This document shows positions 6,595-17,558 of a DNA stretch of 64,000 bases, piece by piece. The notes beneath the pieces were generated by a model. It saw nothing but the letters and a program-made list of their open reading frames with translations, did not search any database and was not told the DNA's origin. How positions within the stretch are numbered: the first letter of the stretch is position 1; each line of letters begins with the position of its first letter. Both the position numbers and the translations under genes were made by a program. Source of the stretch: Pseudoalteromonas sp. 0303 (lineage in GTDB: Bacteria; Pseudomonadota; Gammaproteobacteria; Enterobacterales; Alteromonadaceae); contig NZ_JABVXF010000021.1 of NCBI RefSeq assembly GCF_013349995.1, positions 1-64,000 of the forward strand, in the 5' to 3' direction.

Positions 6595-8520
6595 TTATAA
6601 ACCTAAGCTGGTTTTAATGGTGTGCATTTGCTCTTGTAGGCGCTGTTGAATATCGCTCACAAGAACATTTGATTCGCTTACTTGGCCTTTCATGCTATGC
6701 ATTGATTGGCTAAAGTTTTCGAGTAAGGCATTTTGCTGTTTAGCAAGCTCCATAGCATCAAACGCGACTTTATTAGCATCTTGCGCGTTATCGGCAACGC
6801 CTTCTGAATTCCGTTTAAGCTCTTGAGCATTTTGTGTTTGTAGCTCGGCATCGGTAGCCAGTGCACTAATTTGCTCTGATACCATGGTTGAGTTTTCACT
6901 TAGGCGGTTTAGCTGATTGTTGATATCATCAAGCGAGCCTTGCGTTTGTCTGGCAAGCTTTCGTACTTCGTCAGCGACAACCGCAAAGCCTCGACCATGC
7001 TCACCTGCACGTGCCGACTCAATCGCCGCATTCAATGCCAGTAGATTTGTTTGCTCAGCAATGTTTTTGATCACCTCAATAACTTGGCCAACATCATCAA
7101 CGCCTTTTAATAGCTCTTTTAAGCTATCTAGACCTTGCTCAACGCGCTCTTCAGTGCGAGAGCTTGCGGTTAACATGCTCTCGGCAAAGCCTAAGCTCTG
7201 CTCCATCGCACCAAAGGTTTGTTTGGCGTTATCAGCAACTTGACCATTAATGTTATTGACCTGCTCACCAATGTGTTGAATATCAGTAAGTAAACCTTGG
7301 TTTTGTTCAACCTGAGAGTGACTGGCATCCGTTTGCTGAGCAATGGTATGTAAGTGCTCGCTCATTTCTAGCATAAAGTCATTAATAACCTTAAGCATTT
7401 GTGCTCGCTCTTCTGCCTCACCACGCTGGCGTTCAATTAATTGATTAAAGTAATGAGCAATTTCACCAACTTCGGTTTTCGGGTTTTTACTCTCAATGTT
7501 TTTAAGCTCATTACTTTCAATCAAGAAGGCAAAGCCATCACGCAATTGGCGCAGAGGGTTAAGCACTTGGTTACGCTGTACAAAATACACACCCGCCGCT
7601 AAAACCACCAGCATGCCAATAGCGACACAAAACACGATAAACACTTGTTGCTTAAGGTGACTTTGTTCATCTTTTAATTTTTGCTCTGCACCGAGCACCG
7701 TTGCAGACAACGCGCCGATTTGTTCGCGCAGTGCTTGCATGCCGGTTTGTCGTTGCTCAGCTTGCTCAAGTGTTGATGCTAAATCACGAGGGAAACGTTT
7801 AGGCCAGCTTGTTAGTTCAGCTTTAATATCACCGGCTAAATCTTCTGCTTCTTCACCAAAAAATAAAGCGTCTTCATCCACTTCACTCATTACACCTAGG
7901 TTTTCGAGTCTGTCGATTTTAGTAGCAAGGGCATTTAAGTTTTCAACACTTTGATTAAGGCTGTTTTTAGTGTCTTGATCAAAGTTGATCACTAACTTGT
8001 AAGTATATAAAGCAAGTGATGTCACTTCGCTGTAGTAGTCAGCAGCAAGTTGATAATATTCAAGCGCAAGCACTGTTTGTGGCTGTGCTTTACGTGCATA
8101 GCCAATTAATGATGAGGCAGAGCCTGCCATTTGTCTTAACGAGTTATCGAGCAGTGCCATTTCGTTACCCGATAGCTTACCTAAAGCGCGATACTTACCG
8201 TTAATGTCTTTATCGAGGGCCGTCAGTTGGCTATTTAGTTGACCCGCTAGATCTTTAGGTAGCTCAGCTAAATGCTGCTTTTTAACATCGCTTATCAGCG
8301 TTGAGGCTTTATTTAAGTGTTGGCTGTCACCTTGCTCTAAATAATCATCAAGGTAACTTTTTAAATCAATAATGATGGTGTTTTTCAGCTTATTATAAGC
8401 GTTATCTTGCTGCTCTAAGCCGAGTAAGGTTTGACTAGCCCAGAACAGAGTGGCTGCCAGTAAGATACTGGCGAGTGTGAGTAAAACGGCCAATAGCCGA
8501 GTAAATGATGACACGCGCAT
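6595..8520 (-). CDS. Methyl-accepting chemotaxis protein
   Basis: 641 aa transmembrane chemoreceptor. It has a membrane segment at about 8-28, a long helical periplasmic sensor (to about residue 285), a second membrane segment ([19 protein letters not shown]), a HAMP domain, and the cytoplasmic signalling hairpin with the highly conserved tip ([20 protein letters not shown], then [12 protein letters not shown]). The ligand is unknown; the sensor is helical and not a Cache or PAS type that I can recognise. There is no C-terminal pentapeptide for CheR. The ATG at 8520 is preferred over an in-frame TTG at 8535 because TTGGGA is itself the likely ribosome site. Confidence 0.93.
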   Translation of the reverse strand: MRVSSFTRLLAVLLTLASILLAATLFWASQTLLGLEQQDNAYNKLKNTIIIDLKSYLDDYLEQGDSQHLNKASTLISDVKKQHLAELPKDLAGQLNSQLTALDKDINGKYRALGKLSGNEMALLDNSLRQMAGSASSLIGYARKAQPQTVLALEYYQLAADYYSEVTSLALYTYKLVINFDQDTKNSLNQSVENLNALATKIDRLENLGVMSEVDEDALFFGEEAEDLAGDIKAELTSWPKRFPRDLASTLEQAEQRQTGMQALREQIGALSATVLGAEQKLKDEQSHLKQQVFIVFCVAIGMLVVLAAGVYFVQRNQVLNPLRQLRDGFAFLIESNELKNIESKNPKTEVGEIAHYFNQLIERQRGEAEERAQMLKVINDFMLEMSEHLHTIAQQTDASHSQVEQNQGLLTDIQHIGEQVNNINGQVADNAKQTFGAMEQSLGFAESMLTASSRTEERVEQGLDSLKELLKGVDDVGQVIEVIKNIAEQTNLLALNAAIESARAGEHGRGFAVVADEVRKLARQTQGSLDDINNQLNRLSENSTMVSEQISALATDAELQTQNAQELKRNSEGVADNAQDANKVAFDAMELAKQQNALLENFSQSMHSMKGQVSESNVLVSDIQQRLQEQMHTIKTSLGL

Positions 8521-8670
8521 AAACGATATTCCCAAGTAACGTTACGCGCGTAGAATATTAACCTTTTATGACAATTTGATGTAAACCGTAAAAAATAACA
8601 GGTAAAAGCGAGAGCAACTAACCCAAAAGGGTTAAATAAATACCAATTCGCTTAATATTGCGGATTAGTA

Positions 8671-9426
8671 TCAGACCATTGCAGCTTTTACGTATACATC
8701 AAAGCGGTTCTTCTTGGTTTTGATTTGCATACTCGGGGTTTTGTCATTTAGAAATGGGGCGTAATCAGGGCGCTTCACAACGACTCGCTTACTAGCAAGC
8801 GGATAAGCAAATTCTAATAGATCATCGGCATCGCTATCTCCGCCAACAAGCTCTTGGAATACTCGCATTTCTTTTTTAACGAGGGCTGATTTTTCACGAT
8901 GAGGAAACATAGGATCTAAGTACACAACATCAGGAGTATCACTACACTGCGCCAGTAAAGTATGGCTTGAGCCAAACACTAGGCTCATGTTTTCTTTCAT
9001 CCAAGGGCCGATTTCTGCATCGTTATAGGCGCGTTCTAGGCCGTCAAATAATAGTGCAGCTACCACTGGGTGGCGCTCATGCAAAATCACTTTACAACCT
9101 AGTGATGCCAGTACAAAGCCATCGCGGCCAAGGCCTGCAGTGGCATCAAGCACAACAGGCGTGGCACCTTTGTTTAAGCCAACCGCTTTTGCGATAGCCT
9201 GCCCTTTACCACCACCAAACTTGCGTCGATGGGCTGCAGCACCCGTTACAAAATCAACATGAATAGCACCAAGCTTTGGCTCGTCCTTTTTCTTCAGGCT
9301 AAGACCTTGGTCGTCATAATGAAGCGAAAAACCTGCATTTTGCTCAGCCCACTTAGCCAAACCAAAACGCTGTTCAATCGCATCTAAATAAGGACGCATT
9401 TCTTTAAAAGGACAATGAATTACCAC
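8671..9426 (-). CDS. rsmJ: 16S rRNA (guanine1516-N2)-methyltransferase RsmJ
   Basis: 251 aa SAM-dependent methyltransferase that modifies G1516 of 16S rRNA in the E. coli prototype (YhiQ). Visible motifs are [13 protein letters not shown] (SAM-binding motif I), [11 protein letters not shown], and the catalytic-type [11 protein letters not shown]. The length matches the family. It starts with GTG at 9426, with GGAG seven bases upstream. In E. coli rsmJ directly follows prlC; here a response-regulator gene is inserted between them on the same strand, 43 bases upstream. Confidence 0.93.
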   Translation of the reverse strand: MVIHCPFKEMRPYLDAIEQRFGLAKWAEQNAGFSLHYDDQGLSLKKKDEPKLGAIHVDFVTGAAAHRRKFGGGKGQAIAKAVGLNKGATPVVLDATAGLGRDGFVLASLGCKVILHERHPVVAALLFDGLERAYNDAEIGPWMKENMSLVFGSSHTLLAQCSDTPDVVYLDPMFPHREKSALVKKEMRVFQELVGGDSDADDLLEFAYPLASKRVVVKRPDYAPFLNDKTPSMQIKTKKNRFDVYVKAAMV

Positions 9427-9469
9427 GCAAAACTCCGAGCTATATTATTCGCCGCCAGTATAGCATGGC

Positions 9470-10648
9470 TTAAAATAGCTCGATATCCGTTTGTGAGGTC
9501 ACATCTTCGGTCTCACTCGGCTCAGCCATTTTTTGTAAGCTCGCTAAAAGCTCACTACGCGATTCGATAATATGCTTTAGCTGAAACTTTATAAACGATA
9601 AGTCTTCATTGAGTGAGGTAAAAATCAGCTGAGTTTGCTTTAATTGCTGCAAGTGAAATGCGACTTCGTCGCTGCCCGATAAACCACTTTGCTCAATAGA
9701 CTTATTTAGCTCATCAAGTTGGGCGGCAAGTTTCTCTACAGCATGTTCGCGCGAATCACTGTTTTGGTACATTTGATCAGATAACTCATTAAACGAGTTA
9801 CCAATTTGCTGCGCCTGAGTCATTGCCCGCTCATTGTTTTCCATGTCTTGTACTTTGGCGTTAGTCACCTCAAGAATATGCGGGAATAGATCTTTATAAC
9901 GACCATAAAGCTGGGCATCATCAAGTGGCATGTTTTTGATCAGCATCGACACTTTAGGGTAATTAATAATAGTGCGATGGCTAAAATCAACAAAGCGATT
10001 TGCATCACGATGTTTTTCGAGCAGCTCTTGCTCAAGTGGACACACCCCACCCTCAGCACTACAAAATATGCCTACATCTTGATACCAAAACGCCAGTACG
10101 ACATCGAGCTCCATCGGATTAAAAAACTCAAACATATGCTCAGATAACGCTTTGATATCGTGTGCATGATAGCTTTGCCCAACATAGCGCATTATACGAC
10201 CCATATCACCTGAATCTGTCATCGCGATTTCGGCAGTGATTTGCGCTCGCTCTACATCACTTTTAAGCTTTTTAGAGTGCTGACGATATTGATATAACAC
10301 GCGAATACGTGCCATGAGTTCTTCAGCATTAAATGGTTTTACAATGTAATCAGCAGCACCTGCGTTATAGCCTTTTACACGGTCTGGTAGGTCAGCTTTA
10401 CCCGATAAAAACATCACAGGTGTGTCTTTTGTTTGCGGGTTTGCTTTTAATTCGTTACATACCTCAAAACCTGTTTTACCCGGCATTTCGATATCAAGTA
10501 AAATGATGTCCGGGTTGTACTTTAACGCCTGTCTTAATCCTTCGTCGCCATTTTTAGCATGGATCAGTGTGCAAAAGCCCGATAGCGATTCCTCAATCAC
10601 ATGATGGATATATTTATCATCATCAATGGCTAATACAAGTTTTGACAT
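9470..10648 (-). CDS. Response regulator with an unassigned C-terminal sensor-like and coiled-coil region
   Basis: 392 aa. Residues 1-120 are a receiver domain: acidic pocket Asp10/Asp11, phospho-acceptor Asp52 (LLDIEMP), Ser/Thr switch in FLSGKAD and Lys104 (VKPF). After a helical linker, about 160-270 holds a possible GAF-like region with two cysteines (GIFCSAEGGVCPLEQE). About 285-375 is a long coiled coil. There is no DNA-binding, GGDEF, EAL or HD domain, so the output is probably by protein contact. It lies between prlC and rsmJ, but a terminator (10716-10740) separates it from prlC, so it has its own promoter. No histidine kinase is nearby. Confidence 0.88.
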   Translation of the reverse strand: MSKLVLAIDDDKYIHHVIEESLSGFCTLIHAKNGDEGLRQALKYNPDIILLDIEMPGKTGFEVCNELKANPQTKDTPVMFLSGKADLPDRVKGYNAGAADYIVKPFNAEELMARIRVLYQYRQHSKKLKSDVERAQITAEIAMTDSGDMGRIMRYVGQSYHAHDIKALSEHMFEFFNPMELDVVLAFWYQDVGIFCSAEGGVCPLEQELLEKHRDANRFVDFSHRTIINYPKVSMLIKNMPLDDAQLYGRYKDLFPHILEVTNAKVQDMENNERAMTQAQQIGNSFNELSDQMYQNSDSREHAVEKLAAQLDELNKSIEQSGLSGSDEVAFHLQQLKQTQLIFTSLNEDLSFIKFQLKHIIESRSELLASLQKMAEPSETEDVTSQTDIELF

Positions 10649-10715
10649 GCTTAATTCCTATAAACTCTTTTTTAAGAAGGATAGTACGAGAGCGTGATTT
10701 TGCGAAGAAATATTA

Positions 10716-10740
10716 ATAAAAAAAGCGCCTTACGGCGCTT
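10716..10740 (-). terminator. Terminator of prlC
   Basis: On the minus strand AAGCGCC, loop GTAA, GGCGCTT then TTTTTTT, 18 bases after the prlC stop codon. Confidence 0.93.
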
Positions 10741-10757
10741 TAGATCAACAAACTTTA

Positions 10758-12809
10758 TTATGCAGCAATGCCGCTATGTCTAAGTAGTGCATCAACTTGT
10801 GGTTCGCGTCCGCGGAACTTTTTAAATAGCTCCATTGGCTCTTCACTGCCCCCTTTCTCTAAAATGTTCTTTAAGAAAGCTTCGCCCGTGGCTGGGTTAA
10901 AGATGCCTTCTTCTTCAAATTTAGAAAACGCATCAGCCGAAAGTACTTCAGCCCACTTGTAAGAGTAATAACCTGCGCTGTAACCGCCAGCAAAAATGTG
11001 GCTAAAGCCATGTTGAAAGCGGTTAAATGCTGGCGCTTTAACAACGGCCGTTTTACTGCGCACATCATCAAGAGTTGCTTGAATGTTACATGGCTCACCC
11101 GCTTTGTAAGTATGGTGAATAGTAAAGTCAAACAACGAGAACTCAAGCTGACGCAGCATTTGCATACCTGATTGGAAGTTCTTCGCCGCTAGGAGTTTAT
11201 CTAATAACTCTTTTGGTAACGGCTCATCTGTTTCGTAATGACCCGAAATAAAGCTCAGCGCTTCTTCTTCGTAGCACCAGTTTTCAAGGAACTGGCTTGG
11301 TAACTCAACCGCATCCCATGCAACACCGTTAATACCTGCAACTGGTGCAGCATCAACTTGTGTCAACATATGGTGAATACCATGACCAAATTCATGGAAT
11401 AACGTAGTCACTTCGTTATGCGTAAACAAAGCAGGCTTATCACCCACAGCTTTATTAAAGTTACACACTAAGTACGCAACAGGGGTTTGTAATTCGCCGT
11501 TAGCACGTACTTTACGACCCATACAGTCATCCATCCACGCGCCGCCGCGTTTGCGATCACGGGCGTATAAATCTAGATAAAAACGACCACGTAAAGTATT
11601 ACTGCTATCGTAAATTTCGAAAAAACGTACATCAGGGTGGTAAGTATCAAACTCTGTGACTTCTTTTACGCTAATACCAAATAAACGATTTACAGTAGTG
11701 AATAAGCCACTTAAAACTTTATTGGCAGGGAAATATGGGCGCAGTACTTCATCAGAAATCGCGTACTTCTCTTGCTTAAGTTTTTCGCCGTAGTAAGCGT
11801 AGTCCCATGCAGCAAGCTCAGTCACACCGTGCTTGTCTTTTGCGTAGGCAGTTAGCTCAGCAAGCTCTTGCTCAGCTTGTGGTTTAGACTTAGCTGCTAA
11901 ATCTTCTAAGAATGAGAAAACTTGCTCTGGCGTTTCTGCCATTTTAGTCGCCAATGACATATCCGCGTAGCTGTTAAAGCCAAGTAACTCGGCAAGTTCA
12001 TGACGCAGGGCAAGCTCTTCGCTCATAATGGCAGAGTTATCAAACTCACCGGCATTAGGGCCTTGATCAGATGCACGCGTCACAAACGCAGTGTAAAACT
12101 CTTCACGTAACTCGCGGTTATCAGCATAAGTCATGATTGGTAAGTAAGATGGAAAATCTAACGTGAATACCCAGCCATCTAGCTCTTTGCTTTTAGCTGT
12201 ATCAGCACCTAGGGCTAACGCAGACTCTGGTAAACCAGCCAGTTCGCTTTCATCTGTAATGTGCTTTTGCCAAGCGAGTGTGGCATCCATTACATTATTA
12301 CCAAACTTAGAGGCCAGCTCAGATAAACGCGCACTGATTTCGCCATAACGCTTTTGTTGCTCAGGCTTTAAAGCAATACCAGATAGCTCAAAATCACGCA
12401 GTGCATTAGTAATGGTTTTTTGCTGGGCAATCGTTAGTGTTTTAAATTCGTCACTGTTGTGAAGCTCATTGTAAGCATCGTATAAACCTTGATGCTGACC
12501 AACAAACGTTGAATACTCAGATAACAACGGCAAACATTGCTCATAGGCTTCACGTAGCTCGTCGTTATTAACGACAGAATTCATATGTGATACCGGTGAA
12601 AATAAGCGTGATAACTTGTCATCAGCTTCTTCAAGCGGAAGCACCAAATCATTCCATGTGTATGATTTAGTTGCCAGTACCTCATCTATTTTGGTACGAC
12701 ACTCAGCAATCGCTGCTTTTAATGCTGGCACTACGTGTGCTGGTTTAATTTTAGAAAACGGCGGAAGCCCTTCTAAACCAATGAGTGGGTTATTTTCTGC
12801 AATTGTCAT
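10758..12809 (-). CDS. prlC: Oligopeptidase A (M3 metallopeptidase)
   Basis: 683 aa cytoplasmic zinc peptidase that degrades oligopeptides, including cleaved signal peptides in E. coli. The M3 zinc motif HEFGHGIHH is near residue 470, with the third ligand glutamate in the helix that follows (AWDAVELPSQFLENW). Length is typical (E. coli 680 aa). The ATG at 12809 is preferred over an in-frame TTG at 12821 because MTIAENNPL matches the usual N-terminus and GAGAACG precedes it. The gene is divergent from gor, as neighbours in other gammaproteobacteria also suggest. Confidence 0.95.
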   Translation of the reverse strand: MTIAENNPLIGLEGLPPFSKIKPAHVVPALKAAIAECRTKIDEVLATKSYTWNDLVLPLEEADDKLSRLFSPVSHMNSVVNNDELREAYEQCLPLLSEYSTFVGQHQGLYDAYNELHNSDEFKTLTIAQQKTITNALRDFELSGIALKPEQQKRYGEISARLSELASKFGNNVMDATLAWQKHITDESELAGLPESALALGADTAKSKELDGWVFTLDFPSYLPIMTYADNRELREEFYTAFVTRASDQGPNAGEFDNSAIMSEELALRHELAELLGFNSYADMSLATKMAETPEQVFSFLEDLAAKSKPQAEQELAELTAYAKDKHGVTELAAWDYAYYGEKLKQEKYAISDEVLRPYFPANKVLSGLFTTVNRLFGISVKEVTEFDTYHPDVRFFEIYDSSNTLRGRFYLDLYARDRKRGGAWMDDCMGRKVRANGELQTPVAYLVCNFNKAVGDKPALFTHNEVTTLFHEFGHGIHHMLTQVDAAPVAGINGVAWDAVELPSQFLENWCYEEEALSFISGHYETDEPLPKELLDKLLAAKNFQSGMQMLRQLEFSLFDFTIHHTYKAGEPCNIQATLDDVRSKTAVVKAPAFNRFQHGFSHIFAGGYSAGYYSYKWAEVLSADAFSKFEEEGIFNPATGEAFLKNILEKGGSEEPMELFKKFRGREPQVDALLRHSGIAA

Positions 12810-12960
12810 TTTCGTTCTCAAATTTTATGCGAAGATGATTTTGAAGTTGGGGCGAATTGATGAAATACAAGGGGCTTAACCTTGGTCTTTATTATGCTAT
12901 TATCAACTTATTACTAAATCGATTAATTAATAAAGAATTATCTATTTTTGAGGACAAACT

Positions 12961-14322
12961 ATGGCTCAGCATTTTGATTACATTGCAATTGGTGGTGGTA
13001 GTGGCGGTATTGCCTCTGCAAACCGTGCAGCAATGCGTGGCGCAAAAGTCGCTCTTATTGAAGCAAAACACATGGGTGGCACCTGTGTAAACGTGGGTTG
13101 TGTTCCAAAGAAAGTTATGTGGCACGGCGCACAAATTGCTGAAGCAATTAACGCATATGCACCTGACTACGGCTTTGATGTTGAATTAAAAAGCTTTAGC
13201 TGGGCTAAATTAGTTGAAAGCCGCGAAGCGTATATTGGCCGTATTCACCAAGGTTACAACAAGTACTTATCTAGCAATGGTGTAACTGTAATCAATGGCT
13301 TTGCTAAGTTTGTTGATAACAAAACAGTTGAAGTTAACGGTGAGCTATACACGGCAGACCATATCCTTGTTGCTGTTGGTGGTCGCCCTACTATTCCTAA
13401 CATCCCAGGCGCTGAGCTTGGTATTGATTCAAATGGCTTCTTTGAGCTAGACGCACAGCCTAAGCGTGTTGCTGTGGTTGGTGCTGGTTACATTGCCGTT
13501 GAAATCGCAGGTGTACTTCATAGCCTTGGTACAGAAACACATCTGTTTGTTCGTAAAAACAAACCACTTCGTACTTTTGACCCATACATTGTTGATACAC
13601 TTGTCGAGATTATGGCGAAAGAAGGCCCGACTCTTCACACTGATTGCACACCTAAAGAAGTAGTTAAAGAAAGCGATGGTAGCTTAACAATTCACTTTGA
13701 AAATGGTCACAGCCAAAACGTTGATCAAGTTATTTGGGCAATTGGCCGTACACCTACAACTGACAAGATCAATCTTGCAGCGGCAGGTGTTGAAGTAACT
13801 GAAGGCGGTTACGTTAAAGTAGACGAATTCCAAAACACCACAGCTGAAAACGTATATGCAGTTGGCGATATCATCGAAAACGGTATTGAACTTACGCCAG
13901 TAGCCGTTAAAGCAGGTCGTACTCTATCAGAGCGTTTATTCAATAAAGAATTACCTGATGATTTAAAAATGGATTACGAGCTAGTACCTACAGTGGTATT
14001 CAGCCATCCACCAATCGGCACAATTGGTTTAACAGAGCAGCAAGCGATTGATCAATACGGCAGCGATAACGTTAAAGTATATAAATCAAGCTTTGCAGCA
14101 ATGTACACAGCAGTTACTCAGCACCGTCAAGCATGTAACATGATGCTAGTGTGTGCTGGCGAAGACGAAAAAGTTGTTGGCTTACACGGCATTGGCTTTA
14201 CCGTCGATGAAATGATCCAAGGTTTTGCCGTTGCAATGAAGATGGGCGCAACCAAAGCAGACTTTGATGCAGTTGTGGCTATTCACCCAACTGGCTCAGA
14301 AGAGTTTGTAACGATGAGATAA
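12961..14322 (+). CDS. gor: Glutathione-disulfide reductase
   Basis: 453 aa NADPH-dependent flavoenzyme that keeps glutathione reduced. The FAD motif [14 protein letters not shown] is at the N-terminus, the redox pair is Cys42/Cys47 ([13 protein letters not shown]), the NAD(P)H motif is [15 protein letters not shown], and the C-terminal dimer region has the active-site base in HPTGSEEFV. The ribosome site is GAGG seven bases before the ATG. It is monocistronic with a strong terminator. The glutaredoxin-like fusion downstream and the nitrilase at 16728 are also tied to glutathione chemistry, by family knowledge. Confidence 0.96.
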   Translation: MAQHFDYIAIGGGSGGIASANRAAMRGAKVALIEAKHMGGTCVNVGCVPKKVMWHGAQIAEAINAYAPDYGFDVELKSFSWAKLVESREAYIGRIHQGYNKYLSSNGVTVINGFAKFVDNKTVEVNGELYTADHILVAVGGRPTIPNIPGAELGIDSNGFFELDAQPKRVAVVGAGYIAVEIAGVLHSLGTETHLFVRKNKPLRTFDPYIVDTLVEIMAKEGPTLHTDCTPKEVVKESDGSLTIHFENGHSQNVDQVIWAIGRTPTTDKINLAAAGVEVTEGGYVKVDEFQNTTAENVYAVGDIIENGIELTPVAVKAGRTLSERLFNKELPDDLKMDYELVPTVVFSHPPIGTIGLTEQQAIDQYGSDNVKVYKSSFAAMYTAVTQHRQACNMMLVCAGEDEKVVGLHGIGFTVDEMIQGFAVAMKMGATKADFDAVVAIHPTGSEEFVTMR

Positions 14323-14346
14323 ACTCACGTTGCGAGTCAATTTTAA

Positions 14347-14375
14347 AACCTTGTGGTGCTGCCACAAGGTTTTTT
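14347..14375 (+). terminator. Terminator of gor
   Basis: AACCTTGTGG, loop TGCTG, CCACAAGGTT then TTTT: a perfect 10-bp stem 24 bases after the stop codon. Confidence 0.95.
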
Positions 14376-14505
14376 GATGCTTAAAGCTGGCACAAACCTT
14401 GTAACTGTTAATAAAGTAACCAGTTATAGCAAGAATTTGCCCTTGTTTACTGTGTAATTAAGTAACTTTTACGCAGTACTCAAGGCATTTTTACAAGGAG
14501 GCACT

Positions 14506-15237
14506 GTGTCTAAGTCTGCAATTTTATATCGCATGGTGACCGATGAGCATATTTGCCCATTCGGTTTAAAATCAAAAGATTTATTAGAGCGTCATGGTTA
14601 CGATGTTGATGATCGTCATTTAACCAGCCGTGAGCAAACCGACGAATTCAAACAGCAGCATGATGTAAAAACCACACCACAAACCTTTATCAATGATAAA
14701 CGTATTGGCGGTTACGATGATTTGCGCGACTTTTTTAATCTACCTGAGGCAGGTCAGCAAGGTACTAGTTACACCCCTGTATTAGCGATTTTTGCAGTGA
14801 CCATGTTACTAAGCTGCGGTTTTACTTATGCCAGCGGTGAAGCTTTATTTTCTATGCAAAATCTGATGCTGTTCGTGGCATTATCAATGGCGGTATTAGC
14901 GATACAAAAGCTGCAAGATTTATTCAGCTTTTCTAACTCATTTATTACCTATGACCTATTGGCCATGCGTGTCGTGCCCTACGCCTATGTTTATCCATTT
15001 ATCGAGGCGTATGTAGCGATAGGTATGGTGGCTAAATTACCCGCCTTAGCTGTTGCACCATTTTCATTATTTATTGGTGGTATAGGTGCGATATCGGTTA
15101 TTAAGGCTGTGTATATCGATAAACGAGAACTGAAATGTTCCTGTGTTGGTGGCGACAGTAATGTGCCGCTCGGCTTTATCTCTCTGAGTGAGAACCTATT
15201 TATGATTGCCGCAGGTATATGGATGCTATTTAGCTAA
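14506..15237 (+). CDS. Glutaredoxin-MauE-like membrane fusion protein
   Basis: 243 aa. Residues 1-80 are a glutaredoxin-like domain with an HICPFGLKS active site (Cys17; the second position is Gly, so it is monothiol-like) and the cis-proline TTPQTFIND. Residues about 92-243 hold four or five membrane segments with a Cys pair in LKCSCVGGDSNVPLG, as in MauE/DoxX-type proteins. MauE supports disulfide formation in methylamine dehydrogenase; members fused to glutaredoxin are probably thiol-redox carriers at the inner membrane, but the substrate is unknown. The start is GTG with an excellent AGGAGG site. It stands alone between two terminators. Confidence 0.85.
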   Translation: MSKSAILYRMVTDEHICPFGLKSKDLLERHGYDVDDRHLTSREQTDEFKQQHDVKTTPQTFINDKRIGGYDDLRDFFNLPEAGQQGTSYTPVLAIFAVTMLLSCGFTYASGEALFSMQNLMLFVALSMAVLAIQKLQDLFSFSNSFITYDLLAMRVVPYAYVYPFIEAYVAIGMVAKLPALAVAPFSLFIGGIGAISVIKAVYIDKRELKCSCVGGDSNVPLGFISLSENLFMIAAGIWMLFS

Positions 15238-15240
15238 TAC

Positions 15241-15267
15241 AAAAACGCGAGGGATTACCCTCGCGTT
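15241..15267. terminator. Bidirectional terminator between the glutaredoxin fusion and tldD
   Basis: AACGCGAGGG, loop ATTA, CCCTCGCGTT. On the minus strand TTTTTG follows directly, so it best serves the tldD operon; on the plus strand only CATTTT follows. Confidence 0.9.
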
Positions 15268-15291
15268 CATTTTAACTATTAGTGAGGATTA

Positions 15292-16731
15292 TTAAGCCGT
15301 ACCACCCACAGTTAAGTTATCAATTTTAAGGCTAGGTTGGCCCACACCTACAGGAACGCTTTGGCCATCTTTACCACACACGCCAACGCCTTTATCAAGG
15401 GCTAAGTCGTTACCTACCATCGAAATTTGCTGCATCACTTCAGGGCCATTGCCAATCAGTGTTGCACCTTTGATAGGTTGTGTGATTTTACCGTTTTCAA
15501 TTAAGTAGGCTTCAGAGGCACTAAATACAAACTTACCCGACGTAATATCCACTTGGCCGCCACCAAAATTAGGCGCGAAGATACCTTTTTTCACCGAGCT
15601 GATGATATCAGCTTGGCTGTGCTCACCACCTAACATATAGGTGTTGGTCATACGTGGCATAGGTAAGTGAGCGTAGGATTCGCGGCGCGCATTACCAGTA
15701 GGGTTAACACCCATCAAACGGGCATTTAGCTTATCTTGCATGTAGCCCTTTAAAATACCGTTTTCAATGAGCACGTTATACGCAGCTGGTGTCCCTTCAT
15801 CATCCACGTTCAATGAACCACGGCGATCAGCAATAGTGCCATCATCCACGACTGTACACAGCTCAGATGCCACCTTTTGACCTACTTTACCGCTAAACGC
15901 TGATGCGCCTTTACGGTTAAAGTCACCTTCTAGACCATGGCCTACCGCTTCGTGTAGTAACACACCCGGCCAACCTGCGCCTAGTACGACTTCCATACTA
16001 CCAGCAGGTGCATCGATTGCTTCTAGATTTACTTTTGCTTGGCGAACAGCTTCTTCGGCGTATTCCATCCAACGCGGTTTGCCATCAACTAATTCTTTAA
16101 AATAGCCATAATCTAAACGCGCACCGCCCCCTGCACCACCGCGCTCACGACGGCCGTTCTTCTCAAGTAACACTGAGCAGTTTAAGCGAATAAGCGGGCG
16201 AATATCGGTGGCAAAGGTGCCATCACTTGCAGCAATTAACACTTCTTCATAAACCGCCGACATCGAGCTGATCACTTGCTCAGCATCCGGTGCTAATTGA
16301 CGAATATAGTTTTCAAGTTCGCGTAGCAGGCTTACTTTGTCATCGTTGCTCATGCTTTGAATTGGTTGATGCGGCGCATACTGCTCTTTAGCAGCTACAT
16401 CACTTAACACCTGAATCGTTTTGTTTTCGCCAGCATTGGCAATACTTCGCGCTGCCGTTGCTGCTTTGTTTAACGCTTCAAGGTTAATCGCATCTGAGTA
16501 TGAAAAACCGGTTTTTTCACCGCTAACAGCACGCACACCCACACCACGTTCAACGTTGTATGAGCCTTCTTTCACTAAGCCATCTTCAAGCACCCAAGAT
16601 TCGTGGTGGCTTGATTGAAAATACAGATCGGCATAGTCAACTTGATGTTGATGAATAAAAGCGAGCGTTTTTTCTAATTCTTCTCTCGTTAGTTGGCTGT
16701 CATGTAATAAATGCTGTTCAACCGTGTTCAT
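15292..16731 (-). CDS. tldD: Metalloprotease TldD
   Basis: 479 aa. TldD with TldE (PmbA) forms a zinc protease that cleaves unfolded peptides and matures microcin B17 and the CcdA antitoxin in E. coli. The HExxxH-type motif is visible in [14 protein letters not shown], with the later cysteine in [12 protein letters not shown] contributing to the metal site by family knowledge. It is the last gene of the mreB operon; its ATG overlaps the nit stop codon (ATGA). tldE/pmbA is not in this window, as usual for this locus. Confidence 0.96.
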   Translation of the reverse strand: MNTVEQHLLHDSQLTREELEKTLAFIHQHQVDYADLYFQSSHHESWVLEDGLVKEGSYNVERGVGVRAVSGEKTGFSYSDAINLEALNKAATAARSIANAGENKTIQVLSDVAAKEQYAPHQPIQSMSNDDKVSLLRELENYIRQLAPDAEQVISSMSAVYEEVLIAASDGTFATDIRPLIRLNCSVLLEKNGRRERGGAGGGARLDYGYFKELVDGKPRWMEYAEEAVRQAKVNLEAIDAPAGSMEVVLGAGWPGVLLHEAVGHGLEGDFNRKGASAFSGKVGQKVASELCTVVDDGTIADRRGSLNVDDEGTPAAYNVLIENGILKGYMQDKLNARLMGVNPTGNARRESYAHLPMPRMTNTYMLGGEHSQADIISSVKKGIFAPNFGGGQVDITSGKFVFSASEAYLIENGKITQPIKGATLIGNGPEVMQQISMVGNDLALDKGVGVCGKDGQSVPVGVGQPSLKIDNLTVGGTA

Positions 16732-17558
16732 AATAAATGCTCTCTAAATCGTTGCTGAGACTGCACTGGCATGTCTTGGCGAATTGTATTCAAGCGGTTT
16801 AAATCAAGCTCATGGCTGATAAACCCGGTACCAGAGGCAAGCTCACTGAGCGTTTCTCCCCATGGTGAAATAATAATGCTGTGGCCATAAGTGTGGCGGC
16901 CATTCTCGTGCTCGCCCCACTGTGCTGCGGCAACCACATAGCATTGTGTTTCGATTGCACGCGCAGCTAATAAAATATGCCAATGAGCAGCGCCGGTGAC
17001 TGTGGTAAAGGCACTGGGCACTAAAATAAGCTCAGCCCCTTGGCGCTGCATGGCGGTGAATAAGCCACTAAAACGTAGATCATAACATACTGCTAAGCCA
17101 ATTTTACCAAATGGCGAGTCGACCACCACAATATCGTTGCCTGCTTGCGTCGCATCAGACTCTCGGTAACTGCGCGTAGTGTCGGCAACATCTACATCAA
17201 ATAAGTGAATTTTATTGTACTGCGCAACCACATCGCCTTGGTTGTTAAATAAAAACGAGGCAGCTAAATACTTACCATTTTGCTGTGAAACAGGCAGGGT
17301 GCCAGCAGCTAACCAAATATCATGTTGCTTACATAAATCAGCAAGCTTCGCTTTATATGCCTCACTTTGCAGACCTAATTCATAACTTGCTTGGCTTTGC
17401 TTACTAAAGATCAAAAAGCTTTCGGGTAAACACACTAACAATGGCCGAGTTGCAGGTAACTGATTCAATGTCTCTGCCAAAAAAGTGAGGTTTTGCTCAG
17501 CATTCATGCGTGAGCACATTTGCACAGCAACAACCTGTGGGTGAGGATTAGCCTTCAT
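16728..17558 (-). CDS. Nitrilase-superfamily amidase, Nit1 type (deaminated glutathione amidase)
   Basis: 276 aa carbon-nitrogen hydrolase. The catalytic triad is Glu46 (CLPESF), Lys116 (YNKIHLFD) and Cys158 ([10 protein letters not shown]). The [11 protein letters not shown] and [10 protein letters not shown] segments match the Nit1 branch, which repairs deaminated glutathione; an omega-amidase-like role is less likely. It overlaps yhdP by 11 bases and tldD by 4, so translation is probably coupled. A gene of this family sits between yhdP and tldD in many gammaproteobacteria. Confidence 0.88.
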   Translation of the reverse strand: MKANPHPQVVAVQMCSRMNAEQNLTFLAETLNQLPATRPLLVCLPESFLIFSKQSQASYELGLQSEAYKAKLADLCKQHDIWLAAGTLPVSQQNGKYLAASFLFNNQGDVVAQYNKIHLFDVDVADTTRSYRESDATQAGNDIVVVDSPFGKIGLAVCYDLRFSGLFTAMQRQGAELILVPSAFTTVTGAAHWHILLAARAIETQCYVVAAAQWGEHENGRHTYGHSIIISPWGETLSELASGTGFISHELDLNRLNTIRQDMPVQSQQRFREHLL

